Numbered from the stretch's first letter, positions 16,104 to 25,126 are shown. The stretch is 64,000 nt of DNA from Streptomyces sp. B21-105 (GCF_036898465.1 NZ_JARUMJ010000001.1:6758001-6822000), one strand, 5' to 3'. Notes: generated by a model not told the origin, from the sequence alone. Numbers and translations: made by a program.

Positions 16104-18904
16104 CCTGCCCGCCTCCCCACCTTCGCCCGGTATGCGGACTCGCTCTGTGCCTCACGGACCATCGGCTGCACGGTGCCGCGTACGGCGCCGAGGAACTGGC
16201 CGGTGTCGAGGACCAGCGTGCCGGTGAACTCGCCGCCCTGCGCGCCTTGCTGCGGGGAAGCACCCGCCGACGCGGGCGCTGCAGCCCTGCCCGCCTGGGG
16301 TGCGGAGCGGCCTACCGGCAGCTCACCTCGGTTGAGGGCGTCCATGTACGCCAGCCCGTACTTGCGCACGGACTGTGCCTTCACCATGTACTCGCCGGTG
16401 GAGCCCCACAGCAGGACAGAGTCCGATGTCGACGTCCCCGGGCCGACGACGGGACCGCCCCCAGGGAAGCCGGGGATGGGGCCGCCCGCAGCGCGCCGGA
16501 TCAGTCCGCCGTCCGCGTACCGGCCGGACGCCCCCAGGAAGGATGCGCCGTCGGACCGGTAGTGGGCGGTGATGGTCACCGACCTGTCCTTGACGCTGGC
16601 CAGCTGCGCCTTGGCCGCCGCCACCTTGCCCTCCAGATCAGAGATGGTCGCCATGAGCGCGGAGCGCTTGGACGCCGGCACCGACTTGAGGCCCTTCTTC
16701 GCGTCTGCGAGCTTGCGCTCAAGGTCCTGGAGGTCGCCCTTGAGGTACGTGGTCTTACTCGGCGGAGTGCCCATGATCTGATCGGCCAGCTTCTTGGCCT
16801 CAGCCCGGGTCAAACCCATCGTCTCGGCGCTCTTGATGAACGCCGCCCGCCCGCGGTCGTAGATGCCGGACACCTCCGACCAGGACGTGCCGGACTCGAC
16901 CGCGGCCGCCGTGGCCGCATCGGTCTTCGCCGCCAGGTCGTTGAGGGCAGACGCGGCGTTGCGCTGCTTCTCGCTGTTCAGGACGAGCTTGCCGCCCTGC
17001 ATGTCGAGAACCCCGGCGTTCTCCGACGCGGCCTTGCTCGCCGCGTCGATGGCCGCCTCGAACCCGATCATCCCGCCGAGCGCGCTGCGGTTGACCTCGT
17101 TCAGCGCCTGGATGCTCTGCCTCAGCCCGTCGGCGGATTGCTTCTGCGCCTCGAGCTGGCCCTGCACCGTCTGCGCCTGCTCGCCGAACAGACCCATGGA
17201 CTCGGCGGCCATCTGCTGCTCGAGGGCCTGCCCGGCCAGAGAGTCCGAGTAGCCGTCAAGCTCCCCGCGGAGCTCGGCGGCCTGCTTGCTGGTGAGCCCC
17301 ATCTTCTTGATGGTCGCGTCGAGACCCGCGGCCGCGAGGTCGGCTTTTCCGCTGGACACGAGACTGGCGAGGGACTGGTCGAGCGCGTCGATGTCGTCCT
17401 TGGCGTTCTTCACCGGCGTCGAGTCCGTGCCGAAGAACGACACGATCGCCTGCTGGACGCGGTCGATTCCCTGCGGGTCGACGACTTTTTGCAGGCTGTC
17501 GGACAGGCCGCTGAGGTCGGCGCCGTACGCGCGCAGCGCCTCGCCGCCTACTGTGCCGGACCTGCCGAGTTCCGTGATCGACGTCGCCAGTTTGTCGACG
17601 TCCGGCTTCGGCCGCTGACTGCTTGACGACAGCTCCGAGAGGGTGAGGAGCAGCAGCCCGAGGCCGGTCCCGGCCATCGCGATTTTCGCTCCGCGCGACA
17701 GGCCGCCGATCGCCGCGGTGACGCCGCCGATGGCGCCGGGTGCGCCGGCGGCCGCCGCGCGCATCGCCCCCACCTGCACGCCCAGCGCGAGGAGTGCGGC
17801 CCTGGCCGCGTCCGTGCCGACTGCGGCCAGGCGCACGGCCTTGATCGCGATGGCCAGCTGCAGCAGGGTCGCGATCGCCTCGGGCGGAACCGCGGACACG
17901 ACCCCGGACAGCACGTTGATGACGTCGAGCATGCCGACCCCGACGTCGGAGCCGGCCTGCAGCACGTTCAGCAGGGCGTCGCCGATGTTGTGCAGGGTCT
18001 CCCACACGGCGGGCCCGTTGGCGTGCGCGAAGTCGAGGAACTCCTTGAAGTCGCCGCCGATCTCGCCGGCGTCGAGCTTGGCCAGGAAGATGTTCAGCTC
18101 ATCGACCGCGTGGTCCATCGTCTTGTCGGCGAAGTCGGTGAACCGGCTGTTCAGCTTGTCGAACCCCGGGGTGGAGATCGCGCCGCCGACCATGGTGACG
18201 AGCCGGTCGACCTGCGTCGATGCGCTCTTGGCCAGCCCCGTTGTTTTGGGCAGTAGGTCGTTGGCAATGGCGACGCCCTTGTTGAACGGGCCCATCACGT
18301 CGCCTGAAAGGCTGTCGGACCAGTCCTGGAAGTTGTCGCGCAGCAGCCCCACCGCGACCGCCGCCTCACGCGTGGCGGGCGGCATCTTCTCGAGCTGCTG
18401 CTGATACGCGACCTGCGCCTCGACGGCCTCCTGCGAGGTCGCGCCCGAGGTGCGCACCGCCTCCTCGTAGGCGTCCTGGGCTTTGACCGCGTCACCGATC
18501 GCGGCGATCTGCGGCTTGAGCGCCAGACCGTAGGCGGCCGCGGCCACGGCCACCGCGCCGAGCTGGCCCGCCAGTTGCACGGCCGACCCCGCGAGAGCGG
18601 CTGTCACGGGGATCGCCGCAGGGGCCAGGCTGATCAGGTTGGCCTTGAGTTTCTCGCCGAGCTTGTCGGACGCCTCCGACAAGCTCGTGAACGACGTCCG
18701 GGTCCCGGCGGCCGTACGGTCCAGCCGGCGGGCGGCGTCGTCGGTCGTCAGCAGGTTTCCCTGCAGGTCGCGCAGCCGGCCATCGGCGTCCGCGGTGATG
18801 CCGGCCATCCGCAGCCGCAGCCGATCGGATGAGTCCGCGGTGTTGTTCAGTACCCGGCTCAGCTCGTCGCGGCCGGTGAGCGTGAAAGTGAGACGCTCGG
18901 ACAC
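16100..18904 (-). CDS. tail tape-measure protein
   Basis: 934 aa, the longest phage gene. It begins with a coiled-coil region (RLTFTLTGRDELSRVLNNTADSSDRLRLRMAGITADADGRLRDLQ). A central hydrophobic block follows (PAAIPVTAALAGSAVQLAGQLGAVAVAAAAYGLAL; later TLLQLAIAIKAVRLAAVGTDAARAALLALGVQVGA). Long helical stretches rich in Ala, Gln and Lys come next. The C-terminus is Gly-rich (GRYADGGLIRRAAGGPIPGFPGGGPVVGPGTSTSDSVLLWGSTGEYMVKAQSV), a signature of actinophage tape measures. It sets tail length and helps DNA delivery. Confidence 0.92.
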   Translation of the reverse strand: MSERLTFTLTGRDELSRVLNNTADSSDRLRLRMAGITADADGRLRDLQGNLLTTDDAARRLDRTAAGTRTSFTSLSEASDKLGEKLKANLISLAPAAIPVTAALAGSAVQLAGQLGAVAVAAAAYGLALKPQIAAIGDAVKAQDAYEEAVRTSGATSQEAVEAQVAYQQQLEKMPPATREAAVAVGLLRDNFQDWSDSLSGDVMGPFNKGVAIANDLLPKTTGLAKSASTQVDRLVTMVGGAISTPGFDKLNSRFTDFADKTMDHAVDELNIFLAKLDAGEIGGDFKEFLDFAHANGPAVWETLHNIGDALLNVLQAGSDVGVGMLDVINVLSGVVSAVPPEAIATLLQLAIAIKAVRLAAVGTDAARAALLALGVQVGAMRAAAAGAPGAIGGVTAAIGGLSRGAKIAMAGTGLGLLLLTLSELSSSSQRPKPDVDKLATSITELGRSGTVGGEALRAYGADLSGLSDSLQKVVDPQGIDRVQQAIVSFFGTDSTPVKNAKDDIDALDQSLASLVSSGKADLAAAGLDATIKKMGLTSKQAAELRGELDGYSDSLAGQALEQQMAAESMGLFGEQAQTVQGQLEAQKQSADGLRQSIQALNEVNRSALGGMIGFEAAIDAASKAASENAGVLDMQGGKLVLNSEKQRNAASALNDLAAKTDAATAAAVESGTSWSEVSGIYDRGRAAFIKSAETMGLTRAEAKKLADQIMGTPPSKTTYLKGDLQDLERKLADAKKGLKSVPASKRSALMATISDLEGKVAAAKAQLASVKDRSVTITAHYRSDGASFLGASGRYADGGLIRRAAGGPIPGFPGGGPVVGPGTSTSDSVLLWGSTGEYMVKAQSVRKYGLAYMDALNRGELPVGRSAPQAGRAAAPASAGASPQQGAQGGEFTGTLVLDTGQFLGAVRGTVQPMVREAQSESAYRAKVGRRAG

Positions 18905-18913
18905 CGGTCCTCC

Positions 18914-19485
18914 TCACCTCGTGGCGATGTGCCGGTCGATCCACGCGACATGGCGCAGGAACCGGTCGACCGTCAGCCGGTCGATCTCGGAGGGCTGCAT
19001 GTGCAGGTAGAACATCAGCAGGGGCTCGTACTCGAGGATCAGTCCGCGGAGTCCGGGCGGCCGCGCCCCAGGTGGCCTTTTCCCAGCGCGTCGAGCGCCG
19101 CGTTCACGTCCGCCTGGTCGTGGGCGAGCTTGCGCAGGTGCGGCAGCATCGCGTCGATCGCGCTGTCCTCGTTCTTGGCGAGAGCCTCCGTCACGAGGGT
19201 GTTCAGGACGTCGTCGATCTCGACGCGCTCGATGCGCGCCGTGAGACGGCGCCGCCACCCGGGCACGTCGAACTCGGCGAACTTCAGGCCCGGGTCCTCA
19301 CGCCGGCGGAACGCCCACAGGACGGCGCGCATCGCGGTCGGGTCCTGTCCCCGCAGCCGGTCCTCGATCAACCGCCACGGCACGCCGCCCATGGCCTCCT
19401 CTACGGCGGCCGCCTCGATCGCCGACAGGTCGTCGGTCGTCCTGCGCTCGGGGGTGCCGTCGTCCAGGGTGTACGTGATGATCAT
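18914..19485 (-). CDS. tail assembly chaperone, long frameshift product (G-T type)
   Basis: Produced by -1 slippage at 19078-19084 from the 19039-19485 frame. After the shift, reading continues RPPGARPPGLRGLILEYEPLLMFYLHMQPSEIDRLTVDRFLRHVAWIDRHIATR and stops at 18914. The lambda gpG/gpGT arrangement directly before the tape measure is nearly universal in long-tailed phages. The G-T form bridges tape measure and major tail protein during assembly. The extension is hydrophobic and has no start codon of its own with a binding site. Confidence 0.85.
19039..19485 (-). CDS. tail assembly chaperone, short product (G type)
   Basis: 148 aa. ATG 19485 is preceded by GAGGAG nine bases upstream; an upstream in-frame start at 19521 lacks this. 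The protein is acidic and helical (SAIEAAAVEEAMGGVPWRLIEDRLRGQDPTAMRAVLWAFRRREDPGL). It ends GKGHLGRGRPDSAD when no frameshift occurs. It lies between the tail-tube gene block and the tape measure, as expected. Confidence 0.85.
   Translation of the reverse strand: MIITYTLDDGTPERRTTDDLSAIEAAAVEEAMGGVPWRLIEDRLRGQDPTAMRAVLWAFRRREDPGLKFAEFDVPGWRRRLTARIERVEIDDVLNTLVTEALAKNEDSAIDAMLPHLRKLAHDQADVNAALDALGKGHLGRGRPDSAD
19078..19084 (-). other. programmed -1 frameshift heptamer GGGAAAA
   Basis: In the zero frame this is ctG-GGA-AAA-GGC, an ideal X-XXY-YYZ slippery sequence. After slippage the next codon is AGG. The following 40 bases are very GC-rich and could form a stimulating stem. Confidence 0.85.
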
Positions 19486-19498
19486 GCGTTGTCTCTCC

Positions 19499-20005
19499 TC
19501 ACTGAAGGTCCCGGCGCACATCGCCGAGAATCCGCTCGACTTCGGCCCTCATGCGCGGAGTGCCGGCCTGCACGGTCTTCGACCACCAGCCCGTCGGCCG
19601 TGCCCACTGCGTCGCCCACCGCCGGCGGTTGCCGAACACCGGGTGCCGGATGCGGCCGGAGTCGATGACGCCCGGCATGTTCCGCAGGTCCGCAGGCAGC
19701 CGTGAACGGTCCACCCACACGCGCGCGCCCGGGCTCGCACCCGAGCGAACGCTGATGCGCACAGCACCCGCCAGAGTCGCCCGCAGCGGACGCGTGGTGG
19801 GCGACGGCCCGCCCCGGCCCCTGCGGCCGGAGCCGGGCAGCTGCACGGAGCGGATCGCGCTCTGCAGGTCCGCGTGCAGCGGCTCGGCTGCACGCCTGAT
19901 ACGGCGGGCGGTGTTCTGCCGCAGTCGCGGCCCGCCCGCCGTACGCAGGCGGCGCGACAGCTCCACCAGCTGGCCCGTGCCGAGGATCTGTACGGAGCCC
20001 GTCAT
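19499..20005 (-). CDS. phage minor tail / tail-completion protein
   Basis: 168 aa, very basic (many Arg). The start VQILGTGQLVELSRRLRTAG and the overall helix-then-beta layout resemble HK97 gp10-like or tail-completion proteins. Its position is unusual, because it follows the major tail protein gene in transcription order. No catalytic motif is seen. Confidence 0.6.
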   Translation of the reverse strand: MTGSVQILGTGQLVELSRRLRTAGGPRLRQNTARRIRRAAEPLHADLQSAIRSVQLPGSGRRGRGGPSPTTRPLRATLAGAVRISVRSGASPGARVWVDRSRLPADLRNMPGVIDSGRIRHPVFGNRRRWATQWARPTGWWSKTVQAGTPRMRAEVERILGDVRRDLQ

Positions 20006-20007
20006 GG

Positions 20008-20490
20008 TCAGGCCGCGGGGATCGCGACGTTCTCGGCCGGCTCGCTGGTGATCGCGAACTGCGCCATGATCTGCGCCGCCTGGTCCAGCTCGCGGACCTT
20101 GGCCTGCGAGGTGACCGTGACGGGGAAAATGTCCATGGTCTGCGCCTCGACGTCGCCCTCGTCCATCCACACGATGAACCCCGTGTCCTCGCGGTTGAGG
20201 AGGGTCCGCACGTCGTCGCCGTCCTTCGACGCCCAGAACGTCAGCGACGAGTCGGCGGCGGTGATCTCGCCGCCCACGACCGGAGTGAAACGCGAACCGA
20301 GCGCCGGAGTGGGCACGGTGGCAGACGTGGTCTGCCAACCCGCCATGGCGCCCGTCTCCCCCTCGAGGGCCGTGCCCGCGTTCAGCTCTACGCGGGTCGG
20401 CGCGGACGTGTTCGCGATCGTCGGCACCCACAGAACTTTCGTGGTGCCTCGCCGGTAGTAGCGGATCGACGCGTTGATCGGCGTAGCCAT
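20008..20490 (-). CDS. major tail (tube) protein
   Basis: 160 aa. Features include TPINASIRYYRRGTTKVLWVPTIANTSAPTRVELNAGTAL and FTPVVGGEITAADSSLTFWASKDGDDVRTLLNREDTGFIVWMDEGD, typical of actinophage tail-tube subunits. Size and location before the chaperone pair agree. It starts with ATG overlapping the stop of the 56-aa gene (ATGA). Confidence 0.82.
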   Translation of the reverse strand: MATPINASIRYYRRGTTKVLWVPTIANTSAPTRVELNAGTALEGETGAMAGWQTTSATVPTPALGSRFTPVVGGEITAADSSLTFWASKDGDDVRTLLNREDTGFIVWMDEGDVEAQTMDIFPVTVTSQAKVRELDQAAQIMAQFAITSEPAENVAIPAA

Positions 20491-20660
20491 CAGCTCTCAT
20501 CTCCCTTCGGGGTCGGCCGGCGGCGCTTGACCACGGCCTTCGGTTTCTGCAGGTCCTCGGCGACCTGCCAGCCCGCCGCCCGGTGCCCCGGCACCGACGC
20601 CTCGTCGACGTCGATCGGCTGGCCGGGAAGGTCCGGGTGGGTCATGCTCACGCGGCTCAT
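20490..20660 (-). CDS. small basic phage protein (56 aa)
   Basis: Reads MSRVSMTHPDLPGQPIDVDE, continues with SVPGHRAAGWQVAEDLQKPK, and ends in a basic tail KRRRPTPKGDES. ATGA overlaps on both sides tie it into the operon. The central GH-x-AAGW motif is seen in small head-tail region proteins of actinophages. Its function is unknown. Confidence 0.75.
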   Translation of the reverse strand: MSRVSMTHPDLPGQPIDVDEASVPGHRAAGWQVAEDLQKPKAVVKRRRPTPKGDES

Positions 20661-20989
20661 CAGACCGGCACCCGCACAACTGCCACGGTCACCGACGTGA
20701 CGCCGTCGTAGGTGATCGCGGCCCGGCCCGTCGACTTGTTGCGGTAGTCGTTCGTGACCGGGATCGCCACCTCCGCGCCGGCCGCCACGGCGACCGCCCG
20801 GTCGGCGATCGGCAGGCCGTTCACGGTGTCCGGCGTCGCCAGCGTCACCGTGTGACTGCCGGCATCGCCGTTCTTCACCAGCAGCAGCACGCCCGCCCCG
20901 GTCTGGCAGGTGTCCCCGCCGCCCGCCGCCGCCCCGTACGTGACCGTCGCACCGGTCAGCCCCACGACGGTTGTCGTCAGTGCAGCCAT
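20660..20989 (-). CDS. phage structural protein, possible head decoration or tail-associated
   Basis: 109 aa from ATG 20989, which has AAGGAAGG seven bases upstream; ATG 20995 is too close to it. The protein is beta-rich and small (GAGVLLLVKNGDAGSHTVTLATPDTVNGLPIADRAVAVAAGAEVAIPV). This pattern is like small virion decoration domains. No family is certain. Confidence 0.65.
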   Translation of the reverse strand: MAALTTTVVGLTGATVTYGAAAGGGDTCQTGAGVLLLVKNGDAGSHTVTLATPDTVNGLPIADRAVAVAAGAEVAIPVTNDYRNKSTGRAAITYDGVTSVTVAVVRVPV

Positions 20990-21002
20990 ATCCATCCCTT
21001 CC

Positions 21003-21467
21003 TTACGTGAATGCGCGGCCGGCCACCGTCAGCAACAGCCGGGCCTGCGCCCCGTCCTCGGTCTGGTCCTGCACCAGCCGGGTTGCCTCCACGGCGGCCT
21101 CAAGGGAGCGGAGCCCGATGCCGGGATCCGCTCTCAGCCACGCCTCGACGCGCGCGGCGATCTCGTACGCGCGCCGGCGGGCGGCCACGATGTCCGTGTC
21201 GCCGCGGTTCGCGACGGCCGCCACGGTGACCTGGAACGCCTCTTCGCGTCCGCTGCTGAGGTCGGACCAGCCGCCGACGGACTGGGCCGCCTCGAAGTCG
21301 CCGGTGGGGTCGCCGTCGAAGCCGACGATGAGCCAGTCCTGAGCGGCGGAGTCGGTGACCTCCGGGCCGTCCGCGATGGACACGCCCGCCAGCTCGCCGC
21401 CGTCCCCGGCCTCGGACCTGCCCAGCGCGACCAGCGCCTCGAGCACTTCGGGAATCCTGGAACCCAT
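21003..21467 (-). CDS. tail terminator-like protein
   Basis: 154 aa. The N-terminal helix SRIPEVLEALVALGRSEAGDG is followed by beta strands (LIVGFDGDPTG, EEAFQVTVAAVANRGDTDIVAARRRAYEIAARVEAWLRADPGIGL). Size, fold pattern and position between connector and tube genes fit the tail terminator (lambda gpU-like). ATG has GGAG upstream. Confidence 0.65.
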   Translation of the reverse strand: MGSRIPEVLEALVALGRSEAGDGGELAGVSIADGPEVTDSAAQDWLIVGFDGDPTGDFEAAQSVGGWSDLSSGREEAFQVTVAAVANRGDTDIVAARRRAYEIAARVEAWLRADPGIGLRSLEAAVEATRLVQDQTEDGAQARLLLTVAGRAFT

Positions 21468-22025
21468 CTACGCCACTCCTGGGGGAAGCCGGTACGGGGC
21501 GAGGAGCTCGAGCACGCGGTTGGGAACGGCGTAGCCGAACCCCGGGATGGGCTGGCCGACGCTGTAGTCCTCGCCGCCGCCGGCCAGCCCGCCGCCGCGG
21601 GCCGGTCGCTGCGTGCGCCACAGGTGCTGTACGAGCATCCGCGCCGCCAGGTTGACCGTCGTCGGCGTGTCGGCCCGCCCGGCCTGCATGGTGAACAGCA
21701 GCAGCCCGCGGAACCAGCCCCGGTCCCGGCGGCGGACCTCCCCGGTGTCCGGGTCCAGGACCAGGCCCTCGACCGGGTAGGAGACCCCGCCGTCAAGGAG
21801 GGGCTCCACCGAGGTCAGCGACAGGACCGGGGTCGTGCGCAGCACCAGGGCACGGCGCCCGGATTCCGCGTCGTGCCGCTCGGCCACCTCGCGCGGCTCC
21901 ACCGGCCCGATGTACTCCTCGATCGGCGCGGTGACCGCGTCGACGTACGTCTGCAGCTCGGCGTCGTCCGCATCGCTGGTCAGGTTGAGCTGCGCTTTCG
22001 CCTCGGCCAGAGTCAGCAGCGCCAC
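21468..22025 (-). CDS. head-tail connector protein (gp6-like)
   Basis: 185 aa. LLTLAEAKAQLNLTSDADDAELQTYVDAVTAPIEEYIGPVEP at the N-terminus is the hallmark of gp6/gp15-type head-tail adaptors, which form a ring beneath the portal. GTG start; the stop (TAG) abuts the next gene. Confidence 0.85.
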   Translation of the reverse strand: MALLTLAEAKAQLNLTSDADDAELQTYVDAVTAPIEEYIGPVEPREVAERHDAESGRRALVLRTTPVLSLTSVEPLLDGGVSYPVEGLVLDPDTGEVRRRDRGWFRGLLLFTMQAGRADTPTTVNLAARMLVQHLWRTQRPARGGGLAGGGEDYSVGQPIPGFGYAVPNRVLELLAPYRLPPGVA

Positions 22026-22035
22026 ATCGTCCCCC

Positions 22036-22458
22036 TCACGTGCGGGAGAGCGGAACGACGTTGGGGAAGCCGAGCAGGATCGCCGCGCCGTAGATGCCGC
22101 CGGTGGTGGTGCCCGACGCGGTGGTCACCGCCCGCAGGTACCGGGCGGTGCCGGTGTAGCCGATCTCATAGATCTTGTCGTCGTCGGAGGAGCCGATGGA
22201 AGGCAGCGAGCCCTGCAGGTCGCCCGCGTCGGCGTCGTCCCAGTCGCTGTTGTTGTCCGACACTTCCAGGGTGATGGCGTGCGTGCCGTCGGTGATGGCC
22301 CCGGTATGGACCAGCAGAGTCGCCGACTGGAACCACTCGTTGGTGCCGGACGCCCCGGAAAGCTTCCGGTCGACGGCCGTGCCGTTCGCGGACGCCGTCC
22401 GCAGCACGATGGCCAGCGTCGCCTTGGCGCGGACGTGGTTGTAGACGGTGCGCTTCAC
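22036..22458 (-). CDS. phage capsid-associated protein, unknown
   Basis: 140 aa, beta-rich and acidic (TLLVHTGAITDGTHAITLEVSDNNSDWDDADAGDLQGSLP; IYEIGYTGTARYLRAVTTASGTTTGGIYGAAILLGFPNVVPL). Similar small proteins follow the capsid gene in many actinophages and may be decoration or minor capsid proteins. GTG overlaps the previous stop (GTGA). Confidence 0.65.
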   Translation of the reverse strand: MKRTVYNHVRAKATLAIVLRTASANGTAVDRKLSGASGTNEWFQSATLLVHTGAITDGTHAITLEVSDNNSDWDDADAGDLQGSLPSIGSSDDDKIYEIGYTGTARYLRAVTTASGTTTGGIYGAAILLGFPNVVPLSRT

Positions 22459-22787
22459 TTGCCGTCACCTCCTGCAGGCGTACGCGACGCCGTCGTCTTC
22501 TTCGCCGTGGTCTTCTTCGCGGCCGGCGCGGCCGCCGGCGGGTCCCCGCCGTCCGGGGCCGGTTCGGGGGTGCTGTCGCCGTCATCGCCGCCCGAGGCGG
22601 CGTCGGCGTCCTGCACGGACGCCTTGCGGGCGTCGGCGGCCTGGGCGGGCGTCATGGCCTGGGGGATGACGACGGCCTCGAAGAGCTCCTCACGGCCCTC
22701 CACGACCACGTCGTCCGGTGCGACCAGATCGCCCTTGGCGATGCGCCGGTTGCCCGGCGCCCAGAACGTTTCCTTCGCTCGATACAC
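22455..22787 (-). CDS. small head-region protein with Lys/Ala-rich tail
   Basis: 110 aa from GTG 22787 (GGAG five bases upstream). The N-terminal ~45 residues (VYRAKETFWAPGNRRIAKGDLVAPDD) form a compact beta unit known from small phage proteins after capsid genes. The rest is acidic, then low complexity KKTTAKKTTASRT, similar to histone-like tails. Head completion is likely but unproven. Confidence 0.65.
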   Translation of the reverse strand: MYRAKETFWAPGNRRIAKGDLVAPDDVVVEGREELFEAVVIPQAMTPAQAADARKASVQDADAASGGDDGDSTPEPAPDGGDPPAAAPAAKKTTAKKTTASRTPAGGDGK

Positions 22788-22807
22788 GAGTGCTCCTGGC
22801 ACGAAGA

Positions 22808-22838
22808 GGGCGCGGCCCGCTGTACGCCGGCCGCGCCC
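22808..22838 (-). terminator. hairpin after the capsid gene
   Basis: GGGCGCGGCC pairs with GGCCGCGCCC over an 11-base gap, 16 bases after the capsid stop. Partial termination here would raise capsid over tail expression. Confidence 0.65.
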
Positions 22839-22853
22839 CGGGGGTGGATGAGA

Positions 22854-24308
22854 TCAGGTGACGTTCAGGAGCCGGAAGGCGTCCGCGTTGACGACGTCCG
22901 CGCCGACGCGCCAGTACGCGAACCAGCCCGCCTCACCCGTCGGTCGGCCGCTGGCGCCCTTGACGAGCGGCTCGTAGACCATGGTCATTCCGACCCGGTC
23001 CACGATGTAGTAGTTGCGGAAGTCGCCGAGGAGCAGCGTGTAGTTGTCCGCGCCGGCGTTGATCGTGCCGTCCATCGCGGACGCCTCGTAGATCGGCGCG
23101 CCGAGCAGCTGCTCGGGCTGGCCCATCCCCAGGTTCGCCCAGAACGAGCTACCGCCGGCGGTGTCGAACTGGCGGGTCTTGTTGATGATTGGTTTGGCGG
23201 CCATCCACGACGGGGTGCCCGTGATCCGGTGGCGGGGCGGCAGAGCCTGCTCGACGGCGTACACGTCGGCGACCGCGTACGTGTCTGTGGTCGCCGACGG
23301 CACGACCGACCCGGACACCGCGGCGACCGCGGTGACGACGCCCTTCGGCTTGCCGCTGCCGTCGCCGGTGGCGAACGCGGCGGCCTCGAGGCGGTCCTTC
23401 GCGTCCGCCAGGAGCGGCCCGACCTCCGCACCGAACCCCGAGTCCGCCAGGACCTCGAACGAGCCCTGCACCCACGCCGACGCCTTCTCCGGCTTGATGG
23501 ACGGCTGCGCGAACGTGGGCGAGTTGTCGGTGACCTCGTCCGCTTCGGCCAGCCACGACGCCGTAACGCCCGCCGACGACACACCGTTCCACGTGTCGGT
23601 CGTGATCGTCTTGATCGTCGACACCTGCCGGAACGGGTTCGCCGATCCGGCGTTCGTGAGGATGATCGTCGGGTCGAGGGTGAACGGCACCAGGAATCCG
23701 CCCGCCGCGTCGGTCAGGGTCATCGCCCGCCGGTGCGCCTCGGCCAGCCGGTACGCCGCGTACTCGTCCTCGTCGAGGAGCGCCGCGTTGCCGGCGTTCT
23801 CCAGCAGCGACTCGAACGCCCGCATGTACTCGTCGGACCCGGTCAGCAGCAGGTGCTGCGCGATGCGGCCGCGGCGGTCGGCGCGCACCAGGCGCTCGAC
23901 GCGCTCCTGCTGGTCCTCGGTGATCATCTCGGCAGCGAGCTCCACCGCGTACAGGGCGCGGCTGCGCAGATCGCCGCGGGTGGCCCGCTCGTTGAGGTTC
24001 GCGCCGCGCACGCGGTCGAGCTCCTCGTACGGGTTGCCGCGCGACCGCATGAACTGCGGGCCCTCACCGTCCCGCTCCTGCGAGCCGGGGACCGTGGCCG
24101 CCGCGCGGACGGCGTCCACACGCCGTTCGTGCTCGAGCTGCTCGGTGAAGGCCTCCTGCGCGGTGTCGAACTCCACCAGGAGCTCACCGGCGCGGGTGGC
24201 CTGTTCCTCGGTCGGCTCCTCGACCTCCTCGAGCTCCAGGAGCTCGGAGCGGATCGCCTCGAGCGACTCCTTGAGCTTGTCGCTCTTCTTCTTCCTCTTG
24301 GTGGTCAC
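22854..24308 (-). CDS. HK97-fold major capsid protein with scaffold-like N-terminus
   Basis: 484 aa. The N-terminal ~110 residues are a charged coiled coil (KRKKKSDKLKESLEAIRSELLELEEVEEPTEEQATRAGELLVEFDTAQEAF), the delta/scaffold domain removed by the protease. The remainder carries HK97 capsid phrases: GGFLVPFTLDPTIILTNAGSANPFRQVSTI, ATGDGSGKPKGVV, and LLLGDFRNYYIVDRVGMTM. GTG 24308 has GGAGG upstream and overlaps the protease stop. Confidence 0.92.
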   Translation of the reverse strand: MTTKRKKKSDKLKESLEAIRSELLELEEVEEPTEEQATRAGELLVEFDTAQEAFTEQLEHERRVDAVRAAATVPGSQERDGEGPQFMRSRGNPYEELDRVRGANLNERATRGDLRSRALYAVELAAEMITEDQQERVERLVRADRRGRIAQHLLLTGSDEYMRAFESLLENAGNAALLDEDEYAAYRLAEAHRRAMTLTDAAGGFLVPFTLDPTIILTNAGSANPFRQVSTIKTITTDTWNGVSSAGVTASWLAEADEVTDNSPTFAQPSIKPEKASAWVQGSFEVLADSGFGAEVGPLLADAKDRLEAAAFATGDGSGKPKGVVTAVAAVSGSVVPSATTDTYAVADVYAVEQALPPRHRITGTPSWMAAKPIINKTRQFDTAGGSSFWANLGMGQPEQLLGAPIYEASAMDGTINAGADNYTLLLGDFRNYYIVDRVGMTMVYEPLVKGASGRPTGEAGWFAYWRVGADVVNADAFRLLNVT

Positions 24309-25126
24309 GCGGCCCTCCTGGCCTTGATCTCTGCGCGGACCTTGGCCCACGCGATCTTCTGCCGAGCGGAGTGCCCTTCGGCGGGCGGGTCCTCGGCGGC
24401 GGGCCCCGGGTTGGGGTCGCCGACGGCCGGCGGGTCCACTGGAGTGCCCTCGGCGGGCGGGTCCAGCGGAGTACCGGTCCGAAGCATGTGAGCGAGCCGG
24501 TCCCGCTCGTCGCGGGACAGCTCGCAGAGCAGCGGCATGATCTGCTCGGCGCGGACGCCGATCACCGCGGCGTCCGGGTAGGCGGGGAACGGAGTCGGCC
24601 CGTACTCCTTGAGCGCGATCTCCTGCCGGCGCACCGTCTTGAGCTTGCCGTCACGGTCGGCCCGGTAGCCGCCGCGTGGCGTACGGCCCGGGTCGGAGCG
24701 CGTGAACCGGCCCGTGAAGGACTGCCCGGTGATGGCGCCCTCACGGATGTTCTCCAGCACCTCATCGGCGAGCTCGGTCTTGTTGTACCGGGTGACCGTC
24801 AGCAGGCCTCGCGTGTCCGTCTTCAGCTCGACCGGGGTCCCGATCGGCATGCTGCCCCGCTCGGACGGGGTGCCCCACAGGGTGCGGCCGTGGTTGTAGA
24901 ACACCCCGACCCGCCACGTCGACCGGGAGCCGGCCGGGGCGAGCTGCTGCAGGGTGCGGTCGAACGCGCGGCGGTCGATCTGCTCGACGTAGTCGCCGTC
25001 CTGGTCGTGAATCTGCACCGGGGTGTCGAACACCGCGGCGTACGCCTCGACGGTGCGGCCGTCCCCGCCGGCGCGGACACGGATGTCCTCGAGCGGGAAG
25101 TACCGCAGGAACGCTGCGTCGTCCAT
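24305..25126 (-). CDS. HK97-family prohead protease
   Basis: 273 aa. The domain covers ~1-190 with the probable catalytic His in VGVFYNHGRTLWG and Ser in GQSFTGRF, spaced as in U35-type proteases. The C-terminal tail is Pro-rich with repeated DPPAEG units and ends in a basic helix, perhaps self-scaffolding. It matures the adjacent capsid protein. ATGA and GTGA overlaps link it to portal and capsid genes. Confidence 0.88.
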   Translation of the reverse strand: MDDAAFLRYFPLEDIRVRAGGDGRTVEAYAAVFDTPVQIHDQDGDYVEQIDRRAFDRTLQQLAPAGSRSTWRVGVFYNHGRTLWGTPSERGSMPIGTPVELKTDTRGLLTVTRYNKTELADEVLENIREGAITGQSFTGRFTRSDPGRTPRGGYRADRDGKLKTVRRQEIALKEYGPTPFPAYPDAAVIGVRAEQIMPLLCELSRDERDRLAHMLRTGTPLDPPAEGTPVDPPAVGDPNPGPAAEDPPAEGHSARQKIAWAKVRAEIKARRAA

